64,000 bases of DNA from assembly GCF_014873145.1 (NCBI RefSeq), contig NZ_JADBEK010000001.1:10912001-10976000 (forward strand). The letters run 5' to 3'. Shown piece by piece: positions 8,727-18,261 of the stretch. The stretch is from Nonomuraea angiospora. Lineage in GTDB: Bacteria > Actinomycetota > Actinomycetes > Streptosporangiales > Streptosporangiaceae. Both the position numbers and the translations under genes were made by a program. The stretch's first letter is position 1. Every line of letters begins with the position of its first letter. The notes under the pieces were generated by a model, which was given only the letters and a program-made list of their open reading frames with translations, was not told where the DNA came from and made no database searches.

Positions 8727-9335
8727 TCACCCGGCGCCGTGCTGGAAGATCGCGCTGTCCTCGGCCTCGTAGACCGAGGCGGCGAACTCCTCCAGCGTCC
8801 GGGCGCAGCCGTCGAGCGCCTCGACGACCTCCTTGCGCCGGGCCGCGCCCAGCACGTCGCGAACCTTGACCTTCTCGAACCAGCCCCTGAGCTTGGCGAG
8901 ATCCTCCTCGTTCTCCTCAAGCTCGCTGTAGGTGAAGTGCTTGGCCAGCACCTCTTTCTCGACCTCCTTGTGGAAGTCGGCGCACTTGTCGAGGATCTCC
9001 TCGTACTCGTCGTCGCGGGCGGCGTTGTAGAGCGCGACCAGGTCGGACTCGCCGATGACCGACGAGGTGCTGACCAGGAACGCCTGGCCGGCCATCGACT
9101 CGACGATCTCGCTGCGCAGCGCCCGCAGGGCCCGCTCGCTCTGCGGGGTGCGCGGCGCGGCGGCCGCGGAGTTCTGCAAATAGACGGCGCCGAGGTTGCG
9201 CAGCTTGCGCCAGACCGCGGCCCGCAGCCTGGTCGGCTCGCTGGGCACCCGGTAGATCAGCATGAGCCAGGTGACCGCCTTGGCCGGCCCGGCCGCCTGC
9301 GGCTCGCCGCCCTTCGCCTCCTCCGTGCCCGGCAC
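8727..9335 (-). CDS. ChrB-N-terminal-domain protein (chromate-resistance-associated)
   Basis: The product is 202 aa. GTG 9335 was chosen because AAGGAGG lies 5 bp upstream; the frame opens at a GTG at 9362. The N-terminal sequence VTWLMLIYRVPSEPTRLRAA, then WRKLRNLGAVYLQNS, is the ChrB N-terminal domain signature. In proteobacteria ChrB regulates the chromate efflux pump ChrA. The rest is acidic and helical with predicted coiled-coil character (EEILDKCADFHKEVEKEV). No chrA-like transporter is adjacent, so a chromate role is not supported here. In actinomycetes such stand-alone proteins are common and uncharacterised. Its stop is only 8 bp from the convergent PhyH stop. Confidence 0.8.
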   Translation of the reverse strand: MPGTEEAKGGEPQAAGPAKAVTWLMLIYRVPSEPTRLRAAVWRKLRNLGAVYLQNSAAAAPRTPQSERALRALRSEIVESMAGQAFLVSTSSVIGESDLVALYNAARDDEYEEILDKCADFHKEVEKEVLAKHFTYSELEENEEDLAKLRGWFEKVKVRDVLGAARRKEVVEALDGCARTLEEFAASVYEAEDSAIFQHGAG

Positions 9336-9410
9336 CGCGCCTCCTTCTCCGAACGGGACCACTCGATCGTATCCGCGCCCGGTGGCGGGGCGCGCCGCCC
9401 CGCCAGGGGG

Positions 9411-11021
9411 CTACCCCGCGCGGTAGGCGATGTGCCCGTCGAGCATGGTCAGCCACGCGTCCACGCCGGACAGCGCGTCCGCGGGCAGGCTCCGGACGTC
9501 GCCGTCCAGGACCACCACGTCGGCGAGCTTGCCGGGCGTGAGCGAGCCGATCCGGTCCTCCATGCGCAGGGCGTACGCCGCGTCGATCGTGTGCGCGCGC
9601 AGCGCCTCCTCCAGGGTGATCGCCTGCTCCGCCCCGATCGGGCCGCCCTCCCTGGTGCGGCGGCGCACCGCGTTCGACACCGTCTCCATGGGCCGCAGCG
9701 AGGAGACGAACGAGTCGCTGGACAGCACCGGGCGCAGGCCCGCGTCCAGCTCCTCGCGGATCGGCTGCAGCCGGTGCGCCCGCCGCTCGCCGAGCCGGCG
9801 CACGAAGTCGGTGCCGCTGTCGTACAGGAAGTTGGGCTGGTTGACCGGGATCACGCCGAGCGCGGCGAACTCCCTGACCTGGGCGGACGTCGGGTGGCCG
9901 CAGTGCTCGATCCTGGGCCGGGCGTCGTCGCCCGACACCGCCACCGCGGCCTTGATCGCTTCGAGGGAGTAGCCCATGGCCCGGTCGCCCTGGGTGTGGA
10001 TGCCGATCTGCCAGCCCGCCGTCGCGGCCCGCCGTACGAGATCGACGAGCTGCTCGGGCTGGTGGTAGAGCGAGCCGGTGAAGCCCTCGCCGTACGGCTC
10101 GTCGAACATCGCCGTGCCGCCCAGCAGCGTGCCGTCGCAGTAGAACTTCATCGCGCCGAACCGCAGCCGGTCGTCGCCGAACGGGCCCGCCAGGCCGATC
10201 GAGGACAGCTCGTCCAGCATGTGCGACAGCGGCATGACCGCCGTACGCACCGGCAGCGTGCCCGCCTCCCAGGCGGACCGGTAGACCAGCAGCTCGCGGC
10301 GCGAGACCTGCGGGTCGCACACGGTCGTCACCCCGGCCCGCAGGTACGTCTCCCCGGCCAGCTCCAGCCACGACCGCAGCTGCTCCAGGGGCAGGTCGAC
10401 GTGGAAGTTCGGGCCGTGGCAGCCGATGTCCACGGCCACGGGCAGGATCAGCTCCATCGCCGAGTCCAGCACCATGCCGGTCAGCCGCCCGCCCTCGTCG
10501 CGCACGAACGCGCCGCCCGCCGGGTCGGCCACGTCGTCGCCGATGCCGCGCCAGGACAGCGCGGCCGAGTTGACCACCGCCTGGTGCCCGGACACGTGGT
10601 AGACGATCACCGGGTGCTCGGTGGTGGCCTCGTCGAGCTGCCGCCGGGTCGGCCGCCCGCCGGGATATTTGGCGTCGTCCATCCCGTACGCCCTTATCCA
10701 CTGGCCCGCCGGGGTCCTGGCGGCCTCGGCGGCGACGGCGGCGACCAGGTCGGCGGCGCTGCCCACGGCCGGGTAGCGCGCGTCCACCGCCACCAGCGTC
10801 TCCGCGGTGGACAGCAGGTGGTTGTGCGGGTCGATGAAGCCGGGCAGCACGCTGCGCCCGCCCGCCCGCACGACCTCGGCCCCCGGGCCCGCCTGGGCGA
10901 GGACGTCCTCCTCGCGCCCCACGGCCAGGACGCGGCCGTCGCGTACGGCCACGGCCCCCGCGTACGGGTTCGAGGGGTCCATGGTGATGACGTTCCCGCC
11001 GGTGATGACGGTGGTGGACAA
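9411..11021 (-). CDS. Amidohydrolase, YtcJ-like (amidohydrolase family 3)
   Basis: The product is 536 aa with a TTG start at 11021, supported by AGGAG 6 bp upstream. It is a metal-dependent hydrolase of the amidohydrolase superfamily. The N-terminal beta-sandwich (VITGGNVITMD, DGRVLAVG) is followed by FIDPHNH with metal-ligand His66 and His68. Later motifs include GIHTQGDRAM and PRIEHCGH, and the C-terminal TPGKLADVVVLDGD is typical. YtcJ-like enzymes hydrolyse exocyclic C-N bonds of small amides or imidates. It is the second gene of an operon with the MHS transporter, 9 bp apart. The divergent PucR regulator suggests catabolism of a nitrogen compound. Confidence 0.9.
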   Translation of the reverse strand: MSTTVITGGNVITMDPSNPYAGAVAVRDGRVLAVGREEDVLAQAGPGAEVVRAGGRSVLPGFIDPHNHLLSTAETLVAVDARYPAVGSAADLVAAVAAEAARTPAGQWIRAYGMDDAKYPGGRPTRRQLDEATTEHPVIVYHVSGHQAVVNSAALSWRGIGDDVADPAGGAFVRDEGGRLTGMVLDSAMELILPVAVDIGCHGPNFHVDLPLEQLRSWLELAGETYLRAGVTTVCDPQVSRRELLVYRSAWEAGTLPVRTAVMPLSHMLDELSSIGLAGPFGDDRLRFGAMKFYCDGTLLGGTAMFDEPYGEGFTGSLYHQPEQLVDLVRRAATAGWQIGIHTQGDRAMGYSLEAIKAAVAVSGDDARPRIEHCGHPTSAQVREFAALGVIPVNQPNFLYDSGTDFVRRLGERRAHRLQPIREELDAGLRPVLSSDSFVSSLRPMETVSNAVRRRTREGGPIGAEQAITLEEALRAHTIDAAYALRMEDRIGSLTPGKLADVVVLDGDVRSLPADALSGVDAWLTMLDGHIAYRAG

Positions 11022-11030
11022 TGCACTCTC

Positions 11031-12308
11031 CTATTCGGTGGTGATCGGAGCGGCCGGCACGCGGTCGCGGTGGCGGGGCGCCACGAGCAGGCAGAGCACG
11101 CTGAGCGCGCACATGGCGACCAGCAGCGCCACGGCCGGCCAGGCGGCGCCGCCGTACGCGCCGACGAGCGCGGTGGCGGCCAGCGGCGACAGGCCGCCGA
11201 AGATCGCGCCGGCGCCCTGGTAGGCGAGCGAGATCCCGGTGTAGCGGACCTGCGGCGGGAACATCTCGGACAGGATCGCGGCCATCGGCCCGTACGTGCC
11301 CGAGGTGGCCAGCCGCATGACGCCGAGCATCAGGAAGATCAGGAACGTGTTGTGCGTGCCGAGCACCGCGAACTGCGGCACCGCCAGCACCGCCGTGCCG
11401 ATCAGGAACCAGATGGCGACCTTGCGCCCGCCGAACCTGTCGCCCATCCAGGCGATGCCGAGCGTGGCGACCAGCTCCACGAAGGCGGCGAAGCTCAGGC
11501 CGTTCAGGATGAGCTGCTCGGTCTCGCCGACCGACGGGCCCGTGGCGTACGACAGCAGGAACGTGGTGAGGATGTAGTAGCCGCCGATGGCCACCGGCAG
11601 CGTGCCGATGCCGAGCAGGACCGACCGCCACGACGTCCGGAAGACCTCCTTGATCGGCACCCCGGTCTTGTCGGCCTCCTCGAAGACCGGCGACTCCTCG
11701 ACGCGGAGCCGGATGAACAGGCCCACCAGCACCAGCACGGCCGAGACGATGAACGGCGCCCGCCAGCCCCACGAGTGCAGCGCGTCGTCGCCGAACAGGG
11801 TCATCAGGCTGAACGCGCCCGTCGCCAGCAGCGCGCCCGCCGGGTTGCCGAGCTGGGCGAAACCGCCGTAGAAGGTCTTCTTGCCCGCGGGCGCGTGCTC
11901 GACCGCCATCAGCGCGGCCCCGCCCCACTCGCCGCCGACCGCCAGCCCCTGCACGAAGCGGAGCAGCACCAGGAGCACGGGGGCGAGCGTGCCGATCGAC
12001 GCGTACGTCGGCAGCAGGCCCACGGCGAAGGTCGCGCCGCCCATCATGAGCAGCGTGACCACCAGCGCCGACTTCCGGCCGACCCGGTCGCCGAAGTGGC
12101 CGAACACGATGCCGCCGAGCGGCCTGGCGAAGAAGCCGACCGCGTACGTGGCGAAGGACGCCATGAGCGCCACCGTGGGGCTGGAGGCGTTGGGGAAGAA
12201 CAGGTCGTCGAAGAGCAGCGCGGCCGCCGTGGCGTAGACGTAGAAGTCGTACCACTCGATCGTGGTCCCGACGAAGGCGGCGCCGGCCGCCCGGGTGGCG
12301 CGATTCAT
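11031..12308 (-). CDS. MFS transporter, metabolite:H+ symporter (MHS) family
   Basis: The product is 425 aa with 12 hydrophobic segments. It opens with the MHS signature GTTIEWYDFYVYATAAAL and continues with FFARPLGGIVFGHFGDRVGRK (motif A) and FVQGLAVGGEWGGA. Relatives import organic acids, betaine or aromatic acids with protons. It is the first gene of a two-gene operon with the YtcJ-like amidohydrolase, and it faces a PucR-type regulator across 122 bp. It therefore probably imports the amidohydrolase substrate. The exact substrate cannot be deduced. Confidence 0.9.
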   Translation of the reverse strand: MNRATRAAGAAFVGTTIEWYDFYVYATAAALLFDDLFFPNASSPTVALMASFATYAVGFFARPLGGIVFGHFGDRVGRKSALVVTLLMMGGATFAVGLLPTYASIGTLAPVLLVLLRFVQGLAVGGEWGGAALMAVEHAPAGKKTFYGGFAQLGNPAGALLATGAFSLMTLFGDDALHSWGWRAPFIVSAVLVLVGLFIRLRVEESPVFEEADKTGVPIKEVFRTSWRSVLLGIGTLPVAIGGYYILTTFLLSYATGPSVGETEQLILNGLSFAAFVELVATLGIAWMGDRFGGRKVAIWFLIGTAVLAVPQFAVLGTHNTFLIFLMLGVMRLATSGTYGPMAAILSEMFPPQVRYTGISLAYQGAGAIFGGLSPLAATALVGAYGGAAWPAVALLVAMCALSVLCLLVAPRHRDRVPAAPITTE

Positions 12309-12430
12309 GGATCCTCCGGGTCTCAGGGGGTGCGACGACGATAAGCGCAGGTCAGCCGGACGGGGGCCGGGACGAAACGCACCACCGGGGGTGAATTAGA
12401 GTGCGGTATGCACAGCCCTGAGGAGCACCC
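12309..12430. promoter_or_regulatory. Divergent promoter region between MHS transporter and PucR regulator
   Basis: This 122-bp intergenic region must hold promoters for both directions. GTGCGGTATGCAC near 12403 is an imperfect palindrome and could be a PucR-type operator; I see no clear -35/-10 pair. Confidence 0.4.
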
Positions 12431-13948
12431 ATGGCCTTGACCGTCGCGCAGGCCATGACCCTGCCCGGCATGCGCATGCGGCTGCTGGCCGGGCGCGCCG
12501 GCCTGTCGCGCGTGGTCCGCTGGGCGCACGTGTCCGAGCTGGCCGACCCCGTGCCGTGGCTGCGCGGGGGCGAGCTGGTGATGACCATCGGCCTCGGCCT
12601 GCCGGGCGACCCGGCCGGTCGGCAGGCGTACGTCGAGCGGCTGTCGGGCGCGGGCTGCGCCGGGCTCGCCTTCGCGCTCGGCGAGGCCGTGACGGCCGTC
12701 CCGGAGGAGGTGCTGGCCGCCGCCGACCTCCAGGGGCTGCCGGTGCTGGAGATCCTGACCCCGTTCATCGCGGTGACCGAGGCCGTCGCGCGGTGGCACG
12801 CCGACGAGCGCGTACGCGGGGAGCGGCGGGTCGTCGCCGCCCAGGAGGCCATGGCGCGGGCCGCGCTGCTGTCGGGCACCTCGGGCATCCTGCGCGCCCT
12901 GGCCGAGCACACCGGCGGCGAGTCCCTGCTGCTGGACCCGCAGGGCAAGCCCAGGGCGGCCACGCCGGCGGGGGAGCGGCCCTGGCACGCCAGGGCCCTG
13001 GAAATGGCGCGGGGCGCGGCCCGGCTGAGCGCGGGCGTGCTGGACGACGGCATCCAGGCCGTCCAGGTGCAGAGCCTCGGCTTCTCCGGGCCGCCGACCG
13101 GCTGGCTGGCGGTGTGCACGGGCTCGCCGCTGGAGTGGCACGCCAGGATGCTGGCCAACCAGGCCGCCTGCCTGCTCGCCATGGAGCTGCTGGGCGTGCG
13201 GGCCGGCCGGGCCAAGGCGCACGCCCAGCGGGGCGCGCTGCTGGCCGCCGTGCTCGACGGCGGGCTGTCGCCGCGCCAGCTTGGCGAGCTGTGCCCGGTC
13301 GCGGCGGCGCCGTACGAGGTGGTCGTGACGGCGGCGCCGGTCCCGCCGGAGGCGGCGATCGAGGCGCTGGAGGAGGTGGCGGCGGACGCCGAGGAGCTGG
13401 CCCTCGTGTGCGCCCGGCCGGAGGGCACGGTCTTCGTGCTGCCGGAACGCACGCCCTCAGGTGGAGGTCCTGAAGGGGCCGGGCTCGCGGCGCCCCGGTG
13501 GGGCGCGGAGCTGTGCGGGCGGCTGGGCGTGCCGGGCGGCGGCTGCCGGGCGCTCGGCCTGGACGAGCTCCCCTCGGCCGTACGGCACGCCGCCACCCTG
13601 GCCGCCCGGGGCGACGGCTACCTCCACGTGGACGACCTCGAGGCGTCCGCGCTGCTCAGGGACGCCTTCGTGCCCGCCGCCGCCCACCGCTTCGCCGCCG
13701 CCGCGCTCCGCCCGCTGCGCGAGTACGAGGCGCGGCACGGCGGCGACCTGGTCGGCTCGCTCCGCGCGTACCTGGAGGCGGGGTCGAACCTGGAGACGGC
13801 GGCGCGGCGGCTGGGCGTGCACCGCAACACCCTGCGCCGCCGCCTGGCCGTCGCCGAACGCGTCTCGGGCCGCCCCCTCACCGACCCCGGGCACCGGCTC
13901 CAGCTCTGGCTGGCCCTCTCCCTCGGCGACCTCGTACCTCCCGGCTAG
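12431..13948 (+). CDS. PucR-family transcriptional regulator
   Basis: The product is 505 aa. The ATG at 12431 follows GAGGAG with 7 bp spacing. The N-terminal domain is the purine-catabolism regulator-like domain (VVRWAHVSELADPVPWLRGG, TIGLGLP). A GGDEF-like middle region follows. The C-terminal HTH_30 motif has SNLETAARRLGVHRNTLRRR. PucR-type proteins activate catabolic operons for purines or other amine or nitrogen substrates. Divergence from the transporter/amidohydrolase operon strongly suggests it controls it. Confidence 0.92.
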   Translation: MALTVAQAMTLPGMRMRLLAGRAGLSRVVRWAHVSELADPVPWLRGGELVMTIGLGLPGDPAGRQAYVERLSGAGCAGLAFALGEAVTAVPEEVLAAADLQGLPVLEILTPFIAVTEAVARWHADERVRGERRVVAAQEAMARAALLSGTSGILRALAEHTGGESLLLDPQGKPRAATPAGERPWHARALEMARGAARLSAGVLDDGIQAVQVQSLGFSGPPTGWLAVCTGSPLEWHARMLANQAACLLAMELLGVRAGRAKAHAQRGALLAAVLDGGLSPRQLGELCPVAAAPYEVVVTAAPVPPEAAIEALEEVAADAEELALVCARPEGTVFVLPERTPSGGGPEGAGLAAPRWGAELCGRLGVPGGGCRALGLDELPSAVRHAATLAARGDGYLHVDDLEASALLRDAFVPAAAHRFAAAALRPLREYEARHGGDLVGSLRAYLEAGSNLETAARRLGVHRNTLRRRLAVAERVSGRPLTDPGHRLQLWLALSLGDLVPPG

Positions 13949-13986
13949 CGCCCACGGCCGGGCATTCCTTCAGGCCGGACGGGTGA

Positions 13987-15315
13987 TCAGGTGGCGAGGG
14001 GAAGGGACAGGACGAGGCGGACGCCCCGGGCGAGGGGCTCGGCGCGGACCGTGCCGCCGTGGGCCTCGGCGATCTGGCGCACGATGGCCAGCCCCAGCCC
14101 CGAGCCGGGCAGCGAGCGGGCCGCCTTGGCGCGGTAGAAGCGGTCGAAGACGAACGGCAGGTCCTCCGCGGCGATGCCGGGCCCCTGGTCGGCGACCGAC
14201 AGCGCGCCGTCCGCGGTCACCTCGACCAGCACCTCCCCGCCCGGCGGGCTCCACTTGATCGCGTTGTCGACCAGGTTGGCGGCGGCGCGCTCGACGGCGT
14301 CGGGATCGGCGTGGACCAGGCACTCGGCCAGCTCGTCCCGCAGCCGGACGTGCGGCGCCCGCCCCCGCGCCCTGGCGATCACGCGCTGCGCGACCAGGTC
14401 GAGGCGGACGTCCTCGGTGTGGATCTGGACGTCGCCGTACCTGGCCAGCTCCACCAGGTCGTTGACCAGCACCCGCAGCTCCCCGGCCTGCGCGCGGGCG
14501 TCCTGGACCAGGGCCGGGGCCTGCGGGTCGGCGGTGCCGCGCCCCTCGCCCAGCAGTTCGAGGTTGGTGATGAGGCTGGTCAGCGGGGTGCGCAGCTCGT
14601 GGGATGCGTCGGCGACCAGGCGCCGCTGGGCCAGCAGGGACTCGTTCAGCGCGCCGGTCATCGTGGTGAACGAGCGGGCCAGCCGGGCGACCTCGTCGCG
14701 CCCGCTGCCGTCGAGCCCGCCCGCGGTGAGCGTACGGGTGGCGGTGACGTGCTCGACCACCTCGGTCAGGCGGCCGATGGGGCGCAGCACCCGCCCGGCG
14801 AGCAGCCGCGCCCCCATCCCGGCGATCAGCGCGCCGCCCAGGATCAGCGCCCCCAGCAGGAGCTTCAGGCTGTTCAGGGTGCTGTCGTCCCGGTCGAGCG
14901 GGAACGCGGTGCGTACCAGTCCCTGATCCACCTGCCCCAGCGGAGCCGTGTAGACGCGGTAGCGCGCCCCGCCGTAGGTCACCTCCTGGAAGTACGGCGG
15001 GAGCTTGCCCCACGCGACCCCGGCGTCCCTGTCCGAGAGCGGGACGAAACCGGTGGTCGGCCCCGGCTCCACGGGAGGCGGGAAGAACTGCAGCAGCGTG
15101 TTGCCCACGGAGACCGGGTAATCCGGCAGGGGCGCGCGGGTGACCTTGAACGTGGCCAGCAGCTGGGGCGCCTGCCCGGCGGCCAGCACCAGCTCGCCGT
15201 CGTGCTGGCCGCCCAGCCCGCTCGCCATCGCCGGATAGACCACCAGCGAGGCGATCAGCAGGGCCGCCGCCACCACGGCCGCCCCGGCCAGGGCGACCCT
15301 GGTCCGCAGCGTCAC
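13987..15315 (-). CDS. Sensor histidine kinase (HAMP, MprB/BaeS-like)
   Basis: The product is 442 aa from the GTG at 15315, whose GTGA overlaps the response-regulator stop. Order: N-terminal membrane helix ([20 protein letters not shown]), an extracytoplasmic sensor of about 110 residues, a second helix (~150-172), HAMP ([13 protein letters not shown]) and dimerisation domain with [12 protein letters not shown]. His239 is the phosphorylated residue. The ATP-binding domain has an N box ([10 protein letters not shown]), G1 (DQGPGIA) and G2 (GSGLGLAIV). It forms a canonical two-component pair with the next gene, and resembles mycobacterial MprB by layout. The signal is unknown. Confidence 0.94.
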   Translation of the reverse strand: MTLRTRVALAGAAVVAAALLIASLVVYPAMASGLGGQHDGELVLAAGQAPQLLATFKVTRAPLPDYPVSVGNTLLQFFPPPVEPGPTTGFVPLSDRDAGVAWGKLPPYFQEVTYGGARYRVYTAPLGQVDQGLVRTAFPLDRDDSTLNSLKLLLGALILGGALIAGMGARLLAGRVLRPIGRLTEVVEHVTATRTLTAGGLDGSGRDEVARLARSFTTMTGALNESLLAQRRLVADASHELRTPLTSLITNLELLGEGRGTADPQAPALVQDARAQAGELRVLVNDLVELARYGDVQIHTEDVRLDLVAQRVIARARGRAPHVRLRDELAECLVHADPDAVERAAANLVDNAIKWSPPGGEVLVEVTADGALSVADQGPGIAAEDLPFVFDRFYRAKAARSLPGSGLGLAIVRQIAEAHGGTVRAEPLARGVRLVLSLPLAT

Positions 15316-15983
15316 GGCTCCTCCCGCAGCACGTACCCCAGCCCGCGGACCGTCTGGATCAGCCGCGGCTCGCCCCCGGCCTCCAGCTTGGCCCGCAGGT
15401 AGCTGATGTAGACCCACAGCGCGTTGGACGACGGGCCGAAGTCGTACCCCCAGACCGCGTCGAAGATCACGCCACGGCTCAGCACCCGGTTCGGGTTGCG
15501 CAGGAACACCTTCAGCAGCGTGTACTCGGTCCTGGTCAGGTCGAGCACCCGCGCCCCGCGGGCGGCCCGGCAGGCGGCGGTGTCCAGCTCCAGGTCGGCG
15601 AAGCGCAGCACCTCCTCGGCCGCGCCGCTGCGCCGCAGCAGGGCGCGCAGGCGGGCCCGCAGCTCCTCCAGCGCGAACGGCTTGACCAGGTAGTCGTCGG
15701 CCCCGGCGTCCAGCCCCGCGACCCGGTCGGCGACCAGGTCGCGGGCGGTGAGCATCAGGATCGGCGTGCGGTCGCCGCCGGCGCGGAGGCGGCGGCACAC
15801 CTCCAGCCCGTCCAGGCCGGGCATCATGATGTCCAGCACCACCGCGTCCTGCCGCCCGCCGCCGGCCGCCTCCAGGGCGCGCAGGCCGTCGGCGGCGGTG
15901 CTCACGTGATAGCCCTCACGGGCGAGCGCGCGCGTCAGCGAACGGCGCACCGCCTCGTCGTCGTCGGCCACAAGGACGTGCAT
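15312..15983 (-). CDS. OmpR/PhoB-family response regulator (MprA-like)
   Basis: The product is 223 aa from ATG 15983. The frame continues further upstream, but the receiver fold starts [10 protein letters not shown]. The phosphoacceptor is Asp51 in VVLDIMMPG, and Lys in [10 protein letters not shown] completes the receiver. The winged-helix effector domain ends [23 protein letters not shown] lies 9-10 bp upstream. It is translated before, and coupled to, the histidine kinase. It probably responds to envelope stress by analogy with MprA, but that is inference. Confidence 0.94.
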   Translation of the reverse strand: MHVLVADDDEAVRRSLTRALAREGYHVSTAADGLRALEAAGGGRQDAVVLDIMMPGLDGLEVCRRLRAGGDRTPILMLTARDLVADRVAGLDAGADDYLVKPFALEELRARLRALLRRSGAAEEVLRFADLELDTAACRAARGARVLDLTRTEYTLLKVFLRNPNRVLSRGVIFDAVWGYDFGPSSNALWVYISYLRAKLEAGGEPRLIQTVRGLGYVLREEP

Positions 15984-16092
15984 GATCCCACTCTCCTCGC
16001 CGTGCCCGCCGCCGCCCACCCCTGAGCGCGTTCTGGTGGCCGGGCGGGATGGCCGCCGTCCAGCCCCGGAGGCTGGTCGCCCGCCCGGCCGC

Positions 16093-16680
16093 TCAAGATC
16101 CCGGGGTCTTGGGGGCGTCCGGCCTGACGTCCTCTCCTTGTACGAAGGACCGCTTGAAGTCGTCCAGCGCCTGGATCAGCCGCTCCGCCGACACGCCCAG
16201 GCGCTCGGCGATCGCGGCGAATTCCGGTGATTTCGGATTTATCCCGCCTTTCTGGCTGAGGAGGTTCAGCTCCTCCTCGGCGGCGGTCGCCCGCTCAAGC
16301 CCGACGCCCAGCGAGGCCGCCAGCGCCTTGGCCAGCATCCCGCTCTCGACCAGCTTGGGCTGCTCCCGCTTCTGCACGTCGGGTTGCTGCACGTCGGGTT
16401 GCTTCACGTCGGGTTGCTGCACCTCCGGCTTCTGCACGCCGGGTTGCTGCACCTCGGGCTGCTTCACGTCCGGTCGCTTCACGTCGGGCGAGCACTTGCC
16501 GTCGAGTTCCGCGGCCTTGGCCGCCTTGGCCTTCGCGATGTCGGCAGGCGTGCAGGCCGCCGCCTTGGCGCACGGGTCGTCGGCGGGGTCCCGCTGGGAC
16601 GAGGCCGCCAGCGCCCCCGACCCGCCCAGCGTCAGCACCAGCACCATGCCGGCGGCCAGGCCGGCCTTGCGTCGGTCCAT
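16093..16680 (-). CDS. Exported protein with P-x-V-x-x pentapeptide repeats
   Basis: The product is 195 aa from ATG 16680, which has AAGGAG 7-8 bp upstream. An N-terminal signal peptide or anchor ([21 protein letters not shown]) is followed by a Cys-containing stretch. About eight tandem five-residue units of form P-(D/E/G)-V-(K/Q)-(R/Q/K) follow, encoded by a 15-bp DNA repeat. The C-terminal helical part has [15 protein letters not shown] and [22 protein letters not shown], two similar helix pairs. The repeats would form an extended, wall-spanning spacer. Function is unknown. It is downstream of no clear partner and lies convergent-side of the two-component system. Confidence 0.75.
   Translation of the reverse strand: MDRRKAGLAAGMVLVLTLGGSGALAASSQRDPADDPCAKAAACTPADIAKAKAAKAAELDGKCSPDVKRPDVKQPEVQQPGVQKPEVQQPDVKQPDVQQPDVQKREQPKLVESGMLAKALAASLGVGLERATAAEEELNLLSQKGGINPKSPEFAAIAERLGVSAERLIQALDDFKRSFVQGEDVRPDAPKTPGS
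16371..16489 (-). repeat. 15-bp tandem repeat encoding the pentapeptide spacer
   Basis: About eight copies of a 15-bp unit (plus-strand consensus CACGTCGGGTTGCTG) are in frame with the coding sequence. Copy number could vary between strains by slippage or recombination. Confidence 0.8.
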
Positions 16681-16776
16681 GTCGCGTCTCCTTCTCCCGA
16701 CCGGCCGGCCCCTCCGGCCCGGTGGCTGCCGCCAGCCAACCCGGCCGACCTTCACCCAGCCGTCGGCGAACCTTAG

Positions 16777-17043
16777 AAACGCCCTAGATTCACCAAGCGG
16801 ATCGCGTTGGGCGTCGCGTCCATCTGCGCCGTTCTCGATCCCGAACTCGTCGTGCTGGGCAGTCACGTCGGTGCCGCCGGAGGCGGCGAACTCGCCGGCC
16901 GCGTCCAGCGGGCCGTGGCGCGCATGTGCCTGGCCCAGCCACGGGTGGAGGCGAGCGCGATCCCGGACAGGCCCGTGGTGCGCGGCGCCCTGCTGGTCGC
17001 GGTCGAGCAGGCGCGTGAGCGGGTGTTCTTCGCTGATCTGTGA
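16777..17043 (+). pseudogene. C-terminal remnant of a ROK-family regulator or kinase
   Basis: The frame opens after an in-frame stop at 16774-16776 and encodes about 88 residues. They match the last part of ROK proteins: RIALGVASICAVLDPELVVLG, a GAAGGGEL loop, and PVVRGALLVAVEQARERVF. The nucleotide-binding and sugar-binding parts of a ROK protein (~300-400 aa) are absent, and nothing upstream in any frame restores them. There is no convincing start or ribosome-binding site. I read it as a decayed gene end. It occupies most of the otherwise gene-free stretch 16681-17106. Confidence 0.75.
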
Positions 17044-17106
17044 ACGGCGTCGGCCTGAGGGCTCGCCGACCTGGGCAGCGCCCGGAATGATCGCTAATCT
17101 GCCACA

Positions 17107-18123
17107 ATGTCATCCCATTATCGAGCGCCTGGCGCGTTAGCACTCGCGGCGGCCGTCGCCCTCACCACGACGTCGATCGCACCGGCGCACGCGGCGCCCG
17201 CGGCCGCCGAGGATCGGGTCTTACGGGTCTACAACAACAACATCGAGAACCTGGTGAGAAACAACGCCGACGGCACGTGCACCCGGATCTCGGGCCCGGA
17301 CCACCTCGCGTCGATGCTGGTCGACGACGACGGCAAGACAGGCACCTCCGGCGTGCAGGCCCCCGATCTCCTGATCGTGCAGCAGGTGCGCGGCACCGGG
17401 CAGGCCACGGCCTACGCCGACCAGCTCTCGGGCGTGTTCGGATATCCGGCGGGCACGTACAAGGCGATCGTGGCCTGGGACGACCCCGAGGAGTGGGGCA
17501 GCACGCACAAGTGCAGCCAGCAGTCGCTCGGCGACCTGAAGAAGCGGCAGACCAACGCCATCATCTACAACACCCGGACGCTGGGCCTCGCGGCGGGTGA
17601 CATCTCGAAGTACTGGAGCGCGGGCTGGTTGAAGCCCGGCACCTCGTACGCCGGCGGGGCCGGCTGCACGCTGTACAAGCCGCCGGACAGCGACGACGGC
17701 ACCACCAACCAGTACAAGTGGAAGCGCACGAGCGCCATCGCGGCGAGGTTCACGATCAAGGAGACCGGGACGACGGTCTTCGCCGCGACCATGCACCTCC
17801 CGGAGCAGAACGGCGCGAACGCCTGCGCGGGCGCGGGCTACACGGGCATCGCGAACTCCGGCATCCACGTCGGCGCGGACGCCACGAGCCTCATGAACGC
17901 CTCGACGATCCGCGTGATCGGGATCGACGCGAATCGTACGAACATCGCCGCCACCACCCTCGGCGGCTTCGGCATGACCGGCTACGGCGCGAAGGCGACC
18001 TCCGGTTCCAGGAAGATCGACTACCTCTTCGTCAAGGGCACCGTCCGGCCGTCGAGCATCGACCACACGGTGAGCAGCACGAAGTCGAACCATCTCGCCC
18101 TGTACGGCTTCATCGAGTTCTGA
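17107..18123 (+). CDS. Secreted endonuclease/exonuclease/phosphatase (EEP)-fold protein with altered active site
   Basis: The product is 338 aa. A clear signal peptide (LALAAAVALTTTSIAPAHAA) is followed by an EEP-like domain: RVYNNNIENLV, APDLLIVQQV, RVIGIDANRTN, SRKIDYLFV and SNHLALYGF. These align with the five EEP motifs. However, the metal-binding Glu of the usual QEV is Gln (Q93), and the usual SDH is SNH. Catalysis is therefore doubtful or uses other ligands. No Shine-Dalgarno sequence precedes the ATG, so the message may be leaderless. Possible roles are an extracellular nuclease or phosphodiesterase, or a binding protein. Confidence 0.8.
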   Translation: MSSHYRAPGALALAAAVALTTTSIAPAHAAPAAAEDRVLRVYNNNIENLVRNNADGTCTRISGPDHLASMLVDDDGKTGTSGVQAPDLLIVQQVRGTGQATAYADQLSGVFGYPAGTYKAIVAWDDPEEWGSTHKCSQQSLGDLKKRQTNAIIYNTRTLGLAAGDISKYWSAGWLKPGTSYAGGAGCTLYKPPDSDDGTTNQYKWKRTSAIAARFTIKETGTTVFAATMHLPEQNGANACAGAGYTGIANSGIHVGADATSLMNASTIRVIGIDANRTNIAATTLGGFGMTGYGAKATSGSRKIDYLFVKGTVRPSSIDHTVSSTKSNHLALYGFIEF

Positions 18124-18261
18124 ACGCGCACCCCCTTCGGCGCCGGGCATGCACCTGCGCGGGCGGCACGCGCGCGCAGGCGCCCCCGACGGCGGGACGG
18201 CTCGCTACAGAGCCGCTACAAGAACGCCACAATCGCGGTTCGGGTCCTGTCAAAACGATAG

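Noticed and set aside
8739..12344. A ~1200-codon open frame on the plus strand
   Set aside because: It runs antisense through the ChrB-like, amidohydrolase and MHS genes; composition is Arg/Gly/His-rich with no domains, an artefact of high GC.
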